A stretch of 64,000 nt of DNA from JABCYV01 sp035512155. Its GTDB lineage: Bacteria; Acidobacteriota; Terriglobia; Terriglobales; Acidobacteriaceae. The notes below the pieces were generated by a model. The model ran no database searches. It saw only the letters and a list, made by a program, of their open reading frames with translations, and had not been told where the DNA came from. The stretch spans positions 1-64,000 of the forward strand of contig DATKEN010000092.1 of the NCBI GenBank assembly GCA_035512155.1. Reading direction: 5' to 3'. Both the position numbers and the translations under genes were made by a program. Below, one piece after another: positions 1 to 6,893 of this stretch; within the stretch, counting starts at the first letter, position 1; the number at the start of each line of letters is the position of its first letter.

Positions 1-1
1 C

Positions 2-2662
2 CTAACTCCTCCGCCCGCAGGGGACGGTGGTGGTCCCGGCGCGCTGAGCATTCAACCGGTCAACATTGAAGAGGAGATGCGGCGGTCGTATCTCGACTAT
101 TCGATGTCGGTGATTATTGGGCGCGCGCTGCCTGACGTGCGTGACGGCTTGAAGCCAGTGCACCGGCGCATTCTGTACACAATGCAGCAGATGGGCCTGG
201 CTTTCAACCGGGCTACCCGCAAGTGTGCGCGAATCGTCGGTGAGACCATGGGCAAATACCATCCGCACGGCAACCTGGCGGTTTACGATGCCCTAGTGCG
301 ACTGGCGCAGCCGTTCGCCATGCGTTATCCACTGGTGGATGGTCAGGGGAACTTCGGCTCGGTGGACGGAGACCCGCCTGCAGCCGACCGATACACCGAA
401 GCACGCCTCACGCGCGTGGCCGGTGCTTTGCTGGAGGACCTGGACAAGGAAACCGTTGACTTCCGCCCGAACTACGACGGCAACGAAACTGAGCCCGACG
501 TTCTGCCTACCCGTATTCCAAATTTGCTGGTGAATGGGTCGGACGGGATCGCAGTGGGGATGGCAACGAAAATTCCGCCGCACAATCTGACGGAGATCGT
601 CGACGCCACGATTACGCTGGTGAACAATCCCGTCGCGCCATTGCCTGAGATTCTGAAAATTGTGAAGGGTCCAGACTTTCCGACCTACGGAATTATCCAC
701 GGCAAAGCAGGCATCCTCGAGGCTTACAAAACCGGCCGGGGACGCTTCATGATGCGCGCCAAGGCGGGAATCGAAACCTTCAACAAAGATCGTCAGGCTA
801 TCGTGGTCACTGAAATTCCCTATCAAGTGAACAAATCCCGCCTGATCGAACGCATCGCGCAACTGGTCAACGACAAGGTTATCGACGACATTTCCGACAT
901 TCGCGATGAGAGCGACCGCGAAGGCATGCGCATTGTGATCGAACTTAAGCGCGGCGGCGAGCCCCAGATCGTGCTCAATCAGCTCTTCAAGCACACCTCG
1001 ATGCAGGAAGGTTTCAGCATGATCTTCCTGGCCGTGGTGAATGGGCAGCCCAAGGAGATGGGGCTGATCCAGGCCATCAAACACTTCATCGATCACCGCG
1101 TCGATGTGGTCCGCCGCCGTACAGCTTACTTACTGCAAAAGGCGAAGGACCGCGAGCACATCCTCGAAGGTTATCTGACTGCGCTTGATCACCTGGACAA
1201 TGTCATTATCATCATCCGTGCGAGCTCCAACCGCGCGGAGGCGCGCGAAAATCTGGTGGTTTTCTTTGCAGGCAAGAAAATCGACATCAACACCACTGGA
1301 CGCGCACCCAAGCTCAATCCGGAAAAGCCGTTCACCAGTATTCAGGCGGACGCGATCCTTGAATTGCAACTGCATCGCCTGACCAAGCTCTCGATCGATG
1401 AAATCACCAAGGAATTGAATCTCACCCGCGAAAACATTACCGAATACGAGTCCATTCTCGGCTCGGAAAAGAAACTGCGCGGAGTGATCGTGAAAGAACT
1501 TGAAGAGGTCAAGAAACTGTACGGCGATGAGCGCCGCACCGTGATTGAAGACGAGGCCGCGGAAATCCATCTGGAAGACCTGATCGCTGACGAGCAGGTC
1601 GCAGTCACGGTCAGCCACGGCGGTTACATGAAGCGCACCCCGATCTCCACCTACCGCATGCAGCGTCGCGGAGGCACGGGCCGCACCGGCATGAAGACGC
1701 GTGACGAGGACTTTGTTGAGCATCTGTTCATCGCCTCTACGCACGCCTACATTCTCATCTTCACTAACACCGGCCGCGTGTACTGGCTCAAGGTGTATGA
1801 GATTCCCGACATCAGCGCCGCGGGAAAAGGCAAGCACGTGGGCAATCTGGTTGGCTTACAGCCCGGCGAGACGGTGCGCACCATGGTGGCGGTCCGCAAC
1901 CTCGAAGAGGTGGGCAAGTACATCTTCTTTGCCACGCGCAATGGCCTGGTCAAGAAGACCGAGCTCAAGGATTTTTGCCACGTGCGCGCAAACGGCATTT
2001 ATGCCATCAGCATCGAGAAGGGCGACGAACTGGTCGCGGTCCGCATCACCGACGGACAGCAGATCGTCTTCCTCGCCACCCACGAAGGCCAAGCCATCCG
2101 CTTCGACGAGGAAGACGTACGCCCCATGGGCCGCCAGGCATACGGTGTCTGGGGCATCCGCATGGAAAAGGGCGACTACCTGGTTGGCATGGCGACAACT
2201 CCCAAACCAAAGACCAATGGTGGCGCGATCGCGGCGCCTGCAGGGAAAGTCCCCGCGATCGAAGCTGAGATTCCTGCCGAGGGTGTTCCAACCTCCGAAG
2301 TTGTAGACGTCGGCAAAAAAGGCACGCTGATCCTTTCCGTTACCGAAAATGGATACGGCAAGCGCACCGCGGCCGACGAATACCGCCTGCAAGGACGTGG
2401 CGGCTCGGGCGTAATCAATGTAAAGACCACCGAACGAAACGGTAAAGTCGTGGGCATCGCCCAGGTGGACGAAAACTCCGAGGTCATGCTCATCAGCCAG
2501 TACGGCAAAATCATCCGCATGGATTCAAAGACCATCCGCGAATCGGGACGCGCTGCCCAGGGCGTCCGCCTACTGAACCTGGAGCCCGGAGACCGCGTGG
2601 CAGCAGCGGTAGTGATTGTGCCCGAAGAAGAGCCGGTGAACGGAGGGACGCTGATTCAGTAG
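2..2662 (+). CDS. gyrA: DNA gyrase subunit A (5' partial)
   Basis: This is the breakage-reunion subunit of the type IIA topoisomerase that introduces negative supercoils. The frame is open to the left edge, so the true start lies upstream; the ATG at 77 sits inside the conserved IEEEMRRSYLDYSM block and is not the start. About 886 residues are visible. The catalytic Arg-Tyr pair is in RYTEARL (near base 390), and a GyrA-box-like QRRGGTG near base 1650 opens the C-terminal DNA-wrapping beta-propeller. The propeller holds a Pro/Ala-rich insertion at about bases 2200-2310. The quinolone pocket reads HPHGNLAVYD, so the position matching E. coli Ser83 is Leu (bases 275-277) and Asp82 is Asn. The block before the catalytic Tyr is GDPPAAD rather than the usual GDSAAAM, so a divergent paralogue cannot be excluded. 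GyrA is preferred over ParC because of the box and full-length propeller. Confidence 0.95.
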   Translation, partial: LTPPPAGDGGGPGALSIQPVNIEEEMRRSYLDYSMSVIIGRALPDVRDGLKPVHRRILYTMQQMGLAFNRATRKCARIVGETMGKYHPHGNLAVYDALVRLAQPFAMRYPLVDGQGNFGSVDGDPPAADRYTEARLTRVAGALLEDLDKETVDFRPNYDGNETEPDVLPTRIPNLLVNGSDGIAVGMATKIPPHNLTEIVDATITLVNNPVAPLPEILKIVKGPDFPTYGIIHGKAGILEAYKTGRGRFMMRAKAGIETFNKDRQAIVVTEIPYQVNKSRLIERIAQLVNDKVIDDISDIRDESDREGMRIVIELKRGGEPQIVLNQLFKHTSMQEGFSMIFLAVVNGQPKEMGLIQAIKHFIDHRVDVVRRRTAYLLQKAKDREHILEGYLTALDHLDNVIIIIRASSNRAEARENLVVFFAGKKIDINTTGRAPKLNPEKPFTSIQADAILELQLHRLTKLSIDEITKELNLTRENITEYESILGSEKKLRGVIVKELEEVKKLYGDERRTVIEDEAAEIHLEDLIADEQVAVTVSHGGYMKRTPISTYRMQRRGGTGRTGMKTRDEDFVEHLFIASTHAYILIFTNTGRVYWLKVYEIPDISAAGKGKHVGNLVGLQPGETVRTMVAVRNLEEVGKYIFFATRNGLVKKTELKDFCHVRANGIYAISIEKGDELVAVRITDGQQIVFLATHEGQAIRFDEEDVRPMGRQAYGVWGIRMEKGDYLVGMATTPKPKTNGGAIAAPAGKVPAIEAEIPAEGVPTSEVVDVGKKGTLILSVTENGYGKRTAADEYRLQGRGGSGVINVKTTERNGKVVGIAQVDENSEVMLISQYGKIIRMDSKTIRESGRAAQGVRLLNLEPGDRVAAAVVIVPEEEPVNGGTLIQ

Positions 2663-2811
2663 GCAGGCCATACAGAGTCAGGTGGAATCAATAGCTCACG
2701 CCTAGGAACAGGCTTTGCGCTGCAGCCTCACGACTTTCTCCACCGTCGCCAACGCTATGCCGCTTTTCAGCATCTGCATAACGACGAGTCTACTCGTAGG
2801 GAGAAATCACC

Positions 2812-3204
2812 ATGAGAATGCGTACTAAAAAGAATCTGCTGAATCTTCTGCTGGGCGCCGGCGTGTTGCTGCTCGACCCCTTGCGCGATCGGGTTTCGGA
2901 CAGCGTCGTCGACGACTTGAAGGACCGGGCACAAGACCTGCGGGACAAAGCGCGCGACCGTTACGAGGTGGCATCCGATCGCGTGAGCCGTGCTTCGGAC
3001 ATAATTCGAGGCGAGGATCATTCTGTATTGAGCCAGGCATTCGCCTTCGTGGCGGGAGTTGGAGTCGGTGTGGGCGTGGGAATGCTGCTCGCGCCAGCCA
3101 GCGGAGAGGAAACACGCGGCAACCTGGCGGACAAGGTGCACGATTTCGGCAACCAGGTCCGCGACCGTTTTTCCTCAGAACCGCGAACCGCGACCGGGAC
3201 ATAA
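2812..3204 (+). CDS. YtxH-like small membrane-associated protein
   Basis: A 130-residue protein that resembles the YtxH/gas-vesicle-associated family. A charged N-terminal half rich in Asp/Arg (likely helical) is followed by a glycine-zipper hydrophobic segment at about residues 70-95 (alternating Gly-Val, then MLLAPASGEETR). The segment ending in AP-SG-ETR is the family hallmark. A short charged tail closes the protein. The start is supported by an AGGGAG-like ribosome binding site just upstream. In other bacteria such proteins are linked to general or envelope stress, but no specific biochemical function is known. It stands alone between gyrA and a broken cyclase gene. Confidence 0.7.
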   Translation: MRMRTKKNLLNLLLGAGVLLLDPLRDRVSDSVVDDLKDRAQDLRDKARDRYEVASDRVSRASDIIRGEDHSVLSQAFAFVAGVGVGVGVGMLLAPASGEETRGNLADKVHDFGNQVRDRFSSEPRTATGT

Positions 3205-3246
3205 CGCCTGCTGCAGCATTCGGTCTGTTATATCGTCTAACCTGGC

Positions 3247-3901
3247 ATGATCGTCGATCTGAGCCACCGGCTGGAGCCGGATATGCCGGCGTATCCGGGT
3301 CTGCCGGTGCCGCAGTTTCATACGTTCCTGGCACATGGTGATGCCGGAAAACATACTCACTATTCGCCGGGAACGAGTTTCCAAATTGCCACATATGAGT
3401 TTGCTGGCAACACCGGCACCTATGTGGATGCTCCTTTTCATCGCTATCCAAATGGCGCCGACCTCGCTGACGTGTCCCTGGATCGGCTCGTCGATCTGGC
3501 CGGAGTGTTAGTGGATGCTCCGGAAGAAGGAGCGATCGAAGAGCGAATTTTTTCCGGAATTGCGCTGCGGGGAAAGGCTGTCCTGGTGCATACGGGATGG
3601 TCGCGGCGCTGGCGTTCGGATGGCTATTTCCGCTCCGGGCCTTATCTGACGGGCGCGGCTTGTGAACATCTGGTCAATTCGGGAGCGGCGATGGTCGGAA
3701 TCGATTGTGCCAACATCGACAATATGAACGATCGCGTCGCGGCCGGCCCACACTGTGCTGCTGGCAGCCGGTATTCCAATCGTCGAGCATCTCCGGGGTC
3801 TCGAGCAGCTCATCGGGCGAAACTTCCGATTCTTTGCCGCGCCGCCCGCGGTCCGCGGGGGAACGTCGTTTCCGGTGCGGGCCTTTGCTATCTGCGAGTG
3901 A
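3247..3901 (+). pseudogene. Cyclase / kynurenine-formamidase-like protein, frameshifted
   Basis: The first about 160 residues match the cyclase family (metal-dependent hydrolases that include kynurenine formamidase): DLSHRLEPDMPAYPG at the start, TGTYVDAPFHRYPNG in the middle, then GIDCANIDNMNDR. After this the original frame gives low-complexity nonsense, while the +1 frame continues the family sequence (RPAHTVLLAAGIPIVEHLRG through FPVRAFAICE) and stops at 3899-3901. The shift lies at about 3730-3745 in a GCGGCCGGCC run, consistent with one extra base. The usual HxGTHxDxPxH metal motif reads NTGTYVDAPFH, so two histidines are replaced, as in a divergent subgroup rather than true KynB. It is either a recent pseudogene or a sequencing error; without the shift the protein would be about 218 residues. 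Confidence 0.7.
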
Positions 3902-3925
3902 GTCCGGCCTGCAATGAGCCAGGAA

Positions 3926-4408
3926 TTACTGTGAAGGCACGGACACGTGCTCATGCACGATGAGCCATTTTCCGTCCTGCTTTTCAAAGACAACGGTCCA
4001 GCGGAAGGTGGCTAACTCGCGCTTGCCTGACTTCTGTGTCATGTCCGACTTCAACGTTGCCGTGCCCCAGGCATATTCTCCTGCGGCGTGAATTTGGGCA
4101 TCATCATTCACGTCGAACTTGGCGCTCTTATAACCTGCGAGAACGTTGCGTACTCCCTTGTCATATTCATCCCAACTCTCGTACTTGACGGGTGCGATGT
4201 CAAAAAAGATGTGCTGCCCCTGAGCATAGAACTCGGCCACTTTCGAGGGGTCAAGAGTGCTCCAACCGTCCCATATTTTCTGCAGGTAGGCTTTGTCAGG
4301 AAGCGGGCCACTGGACGCTGCTTTCTTGGCGGGCTTCTTGGATGTGGCAAAGCTTGAAAGACTGAGGGCGAGGACGCAGATCAAAAGCGTCAAAAGGCGC
4401 TTCGGCAT
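3926..4408 (-). CDS. Secreted SnoaL/NTF2-like protein
   Basis: A 160-residue protein with a signal peptide (MPKRLLTLLICVLALSLSSFA) and an NTF2-like cone fold similar to DUF4440/SnoaL proteins: a helical start (KIWDGWSTLDPSKVAEFYA), then strands that end in FRWTVVFEKQDGKWLIVHEH, a pattern very typical of the fold. A GGAGG ribosome binding site lies six bases before the start. The family binds small hydrophobic ligands or acts as isomerase or cyclase; no catalytic residues are conserved clearly enough to assign a reaction. It faces the broken cyclase gene tail-to-tail. Confidence 0.75.
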   Translation of the reverse strand: MPKRLLTLLICVLALSLSSFATSKKPAKKAASSGPLPDKAYLQKIWDGWSTLDPSKVAEFYAQGQHIFFDIAPVKYESWDEYDKGVRNVLAGYKSAKFDVNDDAQIHAAGEYAWGTATLKSDMTQKSGKRELATFRWTVVFEKQDGKWLIVHEHVSVPSQ

Positions 4409-4599
4409 TGGGTTTCCTCCGATCCGGCGAAAGATTGTCGCACAGGAATAGAAAAATCACAAAGGACTACACCGCCGGTATTACCTCAGTGGCGTCATCG
4501 CGAGCGCAGCCGTTTTTCAGGCGGAGCGAGGGATCTCGCGTGGCAGCTTCGCCGGACGCGCGGCTCTCCATGCCGCTGTTCAGAAATTCTCAGCGCGGT
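4409..4599. other. Intergenic stretch with a repeat copy
   Basis: This is the first half of a gap of about 360 bases between the divergent NTF2-like gene and rplU. No convincing coding frame was seen. It holds one copy of the dispersed GTCATC-CGAGCGCAGC repeat (4494-4540). The rest of the gap holds the rplU promoter and leader, listed separately. Confidence 0.6.
4494..4540. repeat. Dispersed intergenic repeat, copy 1
   Basis: The sequence begins GTCATCGCGAGCGCAGCC and ends GAGGGATCTCGCG. It matches the reverse complement of the copy at 61599-61672, which shares GTCATC-CGAGCGCAGCCGTTTT, AGCGAG and GATCTCGCG. Related copies lie at 5269-5329, 44112-44238 and 44290-44400. These are REP/MITE-like non-coding elements; no transposase is nearby. 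Confidence 0.6.
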
Positions 4600-4629
4600 T
4601 TGACGCTTTTCCAGGCCACACGCTAAGAT
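4600..4629 (+). promoter_or_regulatory. Sigma-70 promoter of rplU-rpmA
   Basis: TTGACG (4600-4605) and TAAGAT (4624-4629) are separated by 18 bases, a close match to the housekeeping consensus. Transcription would start near 4636 and give a leader of about 135 bases before rplU. Confidence 0.55.
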
Positions 4630-4635
4630 AGATGG

Positions 4636-4770
4636 GTTTGCCTGTACTCGCAGCTCCGTTCTGGAGCCGCCCGCCATCGTTGCTGAGAGCGCCGACGCGG
4701 AAAGCAGCAAGCACAATATTCAGCGCTGCGGCATTATGCCGCGGGGATTTGATTGGACGGAGGCATGAGT
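4636..4770 (+). promoter_or_regulatory. Structured leader of rplU
   Basis: The predicted leader holds two clean hairpins: GCTCC-gttct-GGAGC (4653-4667) and GCGGCA-tta-TGCCGC (4728-4742). The second lies 16 bases before the GGAGG ribosome binding site (4759-4763). This arrangement resembles autoregulatory leaders of ribosomal-protein operons, but no known L21 leader motif was recognised, so a regulatory role is inferred only. Confidence 0.35.
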
Positions 4771-5256
4771 ATGTATGCGGTCATCCGCGCCGGTGGAAAG
4801 CAATACCGGGTGGCGCCCGGCGATGTGATTCGGCTGGAAAACCAGGGCAACGGCACCAATGGGAAGATTGAGTTCAGCGATGTGCTGGCGGTCTCGGGAG
4901 AGCCTGGCCAGATCGGACGGCCCCAATCGGAAGCACGGGTTGTCGGCGAGATTGTGGAACAGGGACGCGGCGCGAAGATCCTTGTCTTCCACTATAAGCG
5001 CAAAAAGCAGTACAAGAAGCTGCGCGGGCATCGCCAGGGGTACACGGCGGTGCGCATCACCGAGATCGCTTTCGACGGGCAGAGTTTCAAGGCGCCCGAC
5101 CTTCAGAAAAAGGAAGCCAAGCCGAAGCCGGTGAAAGCTGCGGTAGTAGAAGAAGCGCCAAAGGCCGAAGCCAAAGTGGCGAAAGCGCATCCAGCGAAGA
5201 AGGTTGCAGCAAAGAAGCCCGCGGCCAAGAAGGCCGCGCCGAAAAAGAAGAAATAA
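4771..5256 (+). CDS. rplU: 50S ribosomal protein L21 with a basic C-terminal tail
   Basis: The first about 105 residues are canonical L21 (MYAVIRAGGKQYRVAPGD, then HYKRKKQYKKLRGHRQGYTAVRI). L21 binds 23S rRNA and contacts L20. The ATG at 4771 is chosen because GGAGG lies seven bases upstream; the in-frame TTG at 4753 and ATG at 4765 are badly spaced. Normal L21 ends near residue 105, but here a Lys/Ala/Pro-rich tail of about 55 residues follows (repeated PAKK and AAKK words), similar in style to histone H1-like tails. The tail probably binds RNA without fixed structure. It is the first gene of the rplU-rpmA pair. Confidence 0.95.
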   Translation: MYAVIRAGGKQYRVAPGDVIRLENQGNGTNGKIEFSDVLAVSGEPGQIGRPQSEARVVGEIVEQGRGAKILVFHYKRKKQYKKLRGHRQGYTAVRITEIAFDGQSFKAPDLQKKEAKPKPVKAAVVEEAPKAEAKVAKAHPAKKVAAKKPAAKKAAPKKKK

Positions 5257-5268
5257 GAGTCAAACACA

Positions 5269-5329
5269 GGGTCCCTCGACTGGCGTCTTGTCTTCGCTTC
5301 GCGGGGACAAGAACTCCGCTCGGGATGAC
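5269..5329. repeat. Dispersed intergenic repeat, copy 2 (inverted)
   Basis: This copy fills the rplU-rpmA gap. It ends in CTCGGGATGAC, the reverse complement of the GTCATCCCGAG head of the family, and contains an internal stem (CTTGTC to GACAAG, 5288-5312). It sits inside an operon and so would be transcribed. Confidence 0.55.
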
Positions 5330-5343
5330 AGAGAGAGTTATTT

Positions 5344-5607
5344 ATGGCACATAAAAAAGGACAAGGCACTTCACGAAATGGGCGCGATTCGAATGCGCAA
5401 CGGCTGGGCTTTAAGGCTTTTGGCGGACAAGTGGTCCCGGGCGGCACCATCATCGTGCGCCAGAGGGGCACGAGGGTGAAGCCAGGACTCAACGTCGGCC
5501 GTGGCAAAGACGACACGCTCTTCGCCAAGATCAGCGGGCGCATCAAGTTCATGGACAAGGGCTCAATGGGCAAATTCGTGATGATCGAGCCGCTGGCAGC
5601 GAAGTAG
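5344..5607 (+). CDS. rpmA: 50S ribosomal protein L27
   Basis: An 87-residue L27 with the typical MAHKKGQGTSRNGRDSNAQRLG start, whose N-terminal tail reaches toward the peptidyl-transferase centre, and the VPGGTIIVRQRGTRVKPG core. It follows rplU as in most bacteria. The N-terminus begins directly with MAHKKG, so the cleaved leader found in Firmicutes L27 is absent. A terminator follows 50 bases downstream. Confidence 0.97.
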   Translation: MAHKKGQGTSRNGRDSNAQRLGFKAFGGQVVPGGTIIVRQRGTRVKPGLNVGRGKDDTLFAKISGRIKFMDKGSMGKFVMIEPLAAK

Positions 5608-5657
5608 ACGCCGTCATAAAGTTAGAGAGGCCGCGGCGAGCTTGAAGCGCGGCCAGC

Positions 5658-5684
5658 AGCCTCGGCTTGGGTCGAGGCTTTTTT
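5658..5684 (+). terminator. Rho-independent terminator after rpmA
   Basis: AGCCTCG (5658-5664) pairs with CGAGGCT (5673-5679) across an eight-base loop, and a run of six T follows (5679-5684). It ends the rplU-rpmA transcript and separates it from obgE. Confidence 0.8.
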
Positions 5685-5738
5685 GCGCGCTCCTATTTCT
5701 GCCGAGCGAGAGCGCCCGTCCCCACACGGTCTATTCAA

Positions 5739-6779
5739 GTGTTCATCGATGAAGCCACAATTCGAGTCAAGGCTGGTGACGGTGGCAATGGCTGCGTGGC
5801 CTTCCGGCGGGAGAAGTTTGTTCCACGTGGAGGTCCGTCGGGTGGGGACGGCGGCAAGGGTGGCGACGTCATCATGGAATCGAGCGAACGTCACAACACG
5901 TTGGTGCATTTCCGTTTTAATCCAGAGTACAAGGCCCAGCGCGGGCGGCACGGAGAAGGTTCCAACCGAACGGGACGCGAAGGTGTCGACGTTCTTCTGA
6001 AAGTCCCAGTAGGGACTATTGTCTACGACGCTGACACGGACGACAAAGTCTACGATTTCTCCCGACCGGATGAACGGGTCGTTATTGCCCAGGGTGGGCG
6101 AGGCGGGCGGGGAAATGCCCGCTTTGCCACTTCGACCCATCAAGCACCGCGTGAGCACGAAGATGGCCGGCCGGGAGTAGAACGGACCTTCCGGCTGGAG
6201 TTGAAACTGCTCGCGGATGTCGGCCTGGTGGGATATCCGAATGTGGGGAAATCGACGCTGATCTCGCGCATCTCCGCGGCTCGGCCTAAGATCGCTGATT
6301 ATCCCTTTACCACGCTGCAGCCAAACTTGGGTGTGGTGATGGTCGGTAAGCCGCCCGAGGAGAAAAGTTTTGTAGTAGCTGACATCCCAGGGCTGATTGA
6401 AGGCGCCCACAAGGGTGCCGGGTTGGGCACACAGTTTCTACGACATATCGAGCGCACGCGGTTGCTGGTGCATCTTGTTGATATTTCGGACGCTAGCGGC
6501 AGGCCGGATCCGGCGAAAGATGTGGAAGTGATCAACGAAGAATTGGCCAGTTTTGGCGCAAATCTCGAAAAAAAGCCGATGATTGTGGTGGGGTCCAAGC
6601 TGGACGTTGCGAACAAGGAGAAGCTGATGAAACTCCGGCGGTATTGCAAGATGAAAGGCTTGGAATTGTTTCCAATTTCCGCGGTCACCGGCAAAGGGAT
6701 TGACGATTTAATGTACGCGATGGCCGGGAAGGTTGAAGAAGTCAGGCTTCAAGCTTCGGTGGTGGGTCATCAGGAATAG
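5739..6779 (+). CDS. obgE: GTPase Obg (CgtA), ribosome assembly
   Basis: An essential GTPase of large-subunit maturation and stress control. The glycine-rich Obg domain is clear (VFIDEATIRVKAGDGGNGCVAFRREK, then GGDGGKGGDV). The G domain follows with GYPNVGKST (G1), DIPGLIEG (G3) and GSKLDV as the NKxD-like G4. The start is taken as GTG 5739, because homologues begin MFIDEA; the longer in-frame start at 5667 would lie inside the terminator. No strong ribosome binding site precedes it. The protein is 346 residues, standard for a short Obg without the C-terminal OCT extension. Its usual partner nadD lies about 2.5 kb further, with a sensor kinase inserted on the other strand. Confidence 0.95.
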   Translation: MFIDEATIRVKAGDGGNGCVAFRREKFVPRGGPSGGDGGKGGDVIMESSERHNTLVHFRFNPEYKAQRGRHGEGSNRTGREGVDVLLKVPVGTIVYDADTDDKVYDFSRPDERVVIAQGGRGGRGNARFATSTHQAPREHEDGRPGVERTFRLELKLLADVGLVGYPNVGKSTLISRISAARPKIADYPFTTLQPNLGVVMVGKPPEEKSFVVADIPGLIEGAHKGAGLGTQFLRHIERTRLLVHLVDISDASGRPDPAKDVEVINEELASFGANLEKKPMIVVGSKLDVANKEKLMKLRRYCKMKGLELFPISAVTGKGIDDLMYAMAGKVEEVRLQASVVGHQE

Positions 6780-6847
6780 ACCTGAACAAGATGCCAAGGG
6801 GTGTACCTAAATAACCCAATTCTCAGTTCATGGTTCTCAGTTCTCAG

Positions 6848-6888
6848 AGCAGACATAAGGCGGCCGAAACGGCCGCCTCTTGTCTGCT
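6848..6888. terminator. Bidirectional hairpin between convergent genes
   Basis: GGCGGCCG (6859-6866) and CGGCCGCC (6870-6877) form a perfect stem with an AAA loop. Outer arms AGCAGACA and TGTCTGCT extend it across a two-base mismatch. There is no T run, but its position between the ends of obgE and the kinase gene suggests a shared terminator. Just before it, TTCTCAGTT words are repeated (6820-6847). Confidence 0.5.
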
Positions 6889-6893
6889 CGGGT

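Noticed and set aside
293..1096. Minus-strand open frame of 267 codons over gyrA
   Set aside because: It is the shadow of a high-GC coding region; it has no recognisable domain and the plus strand is clearly gyrA.
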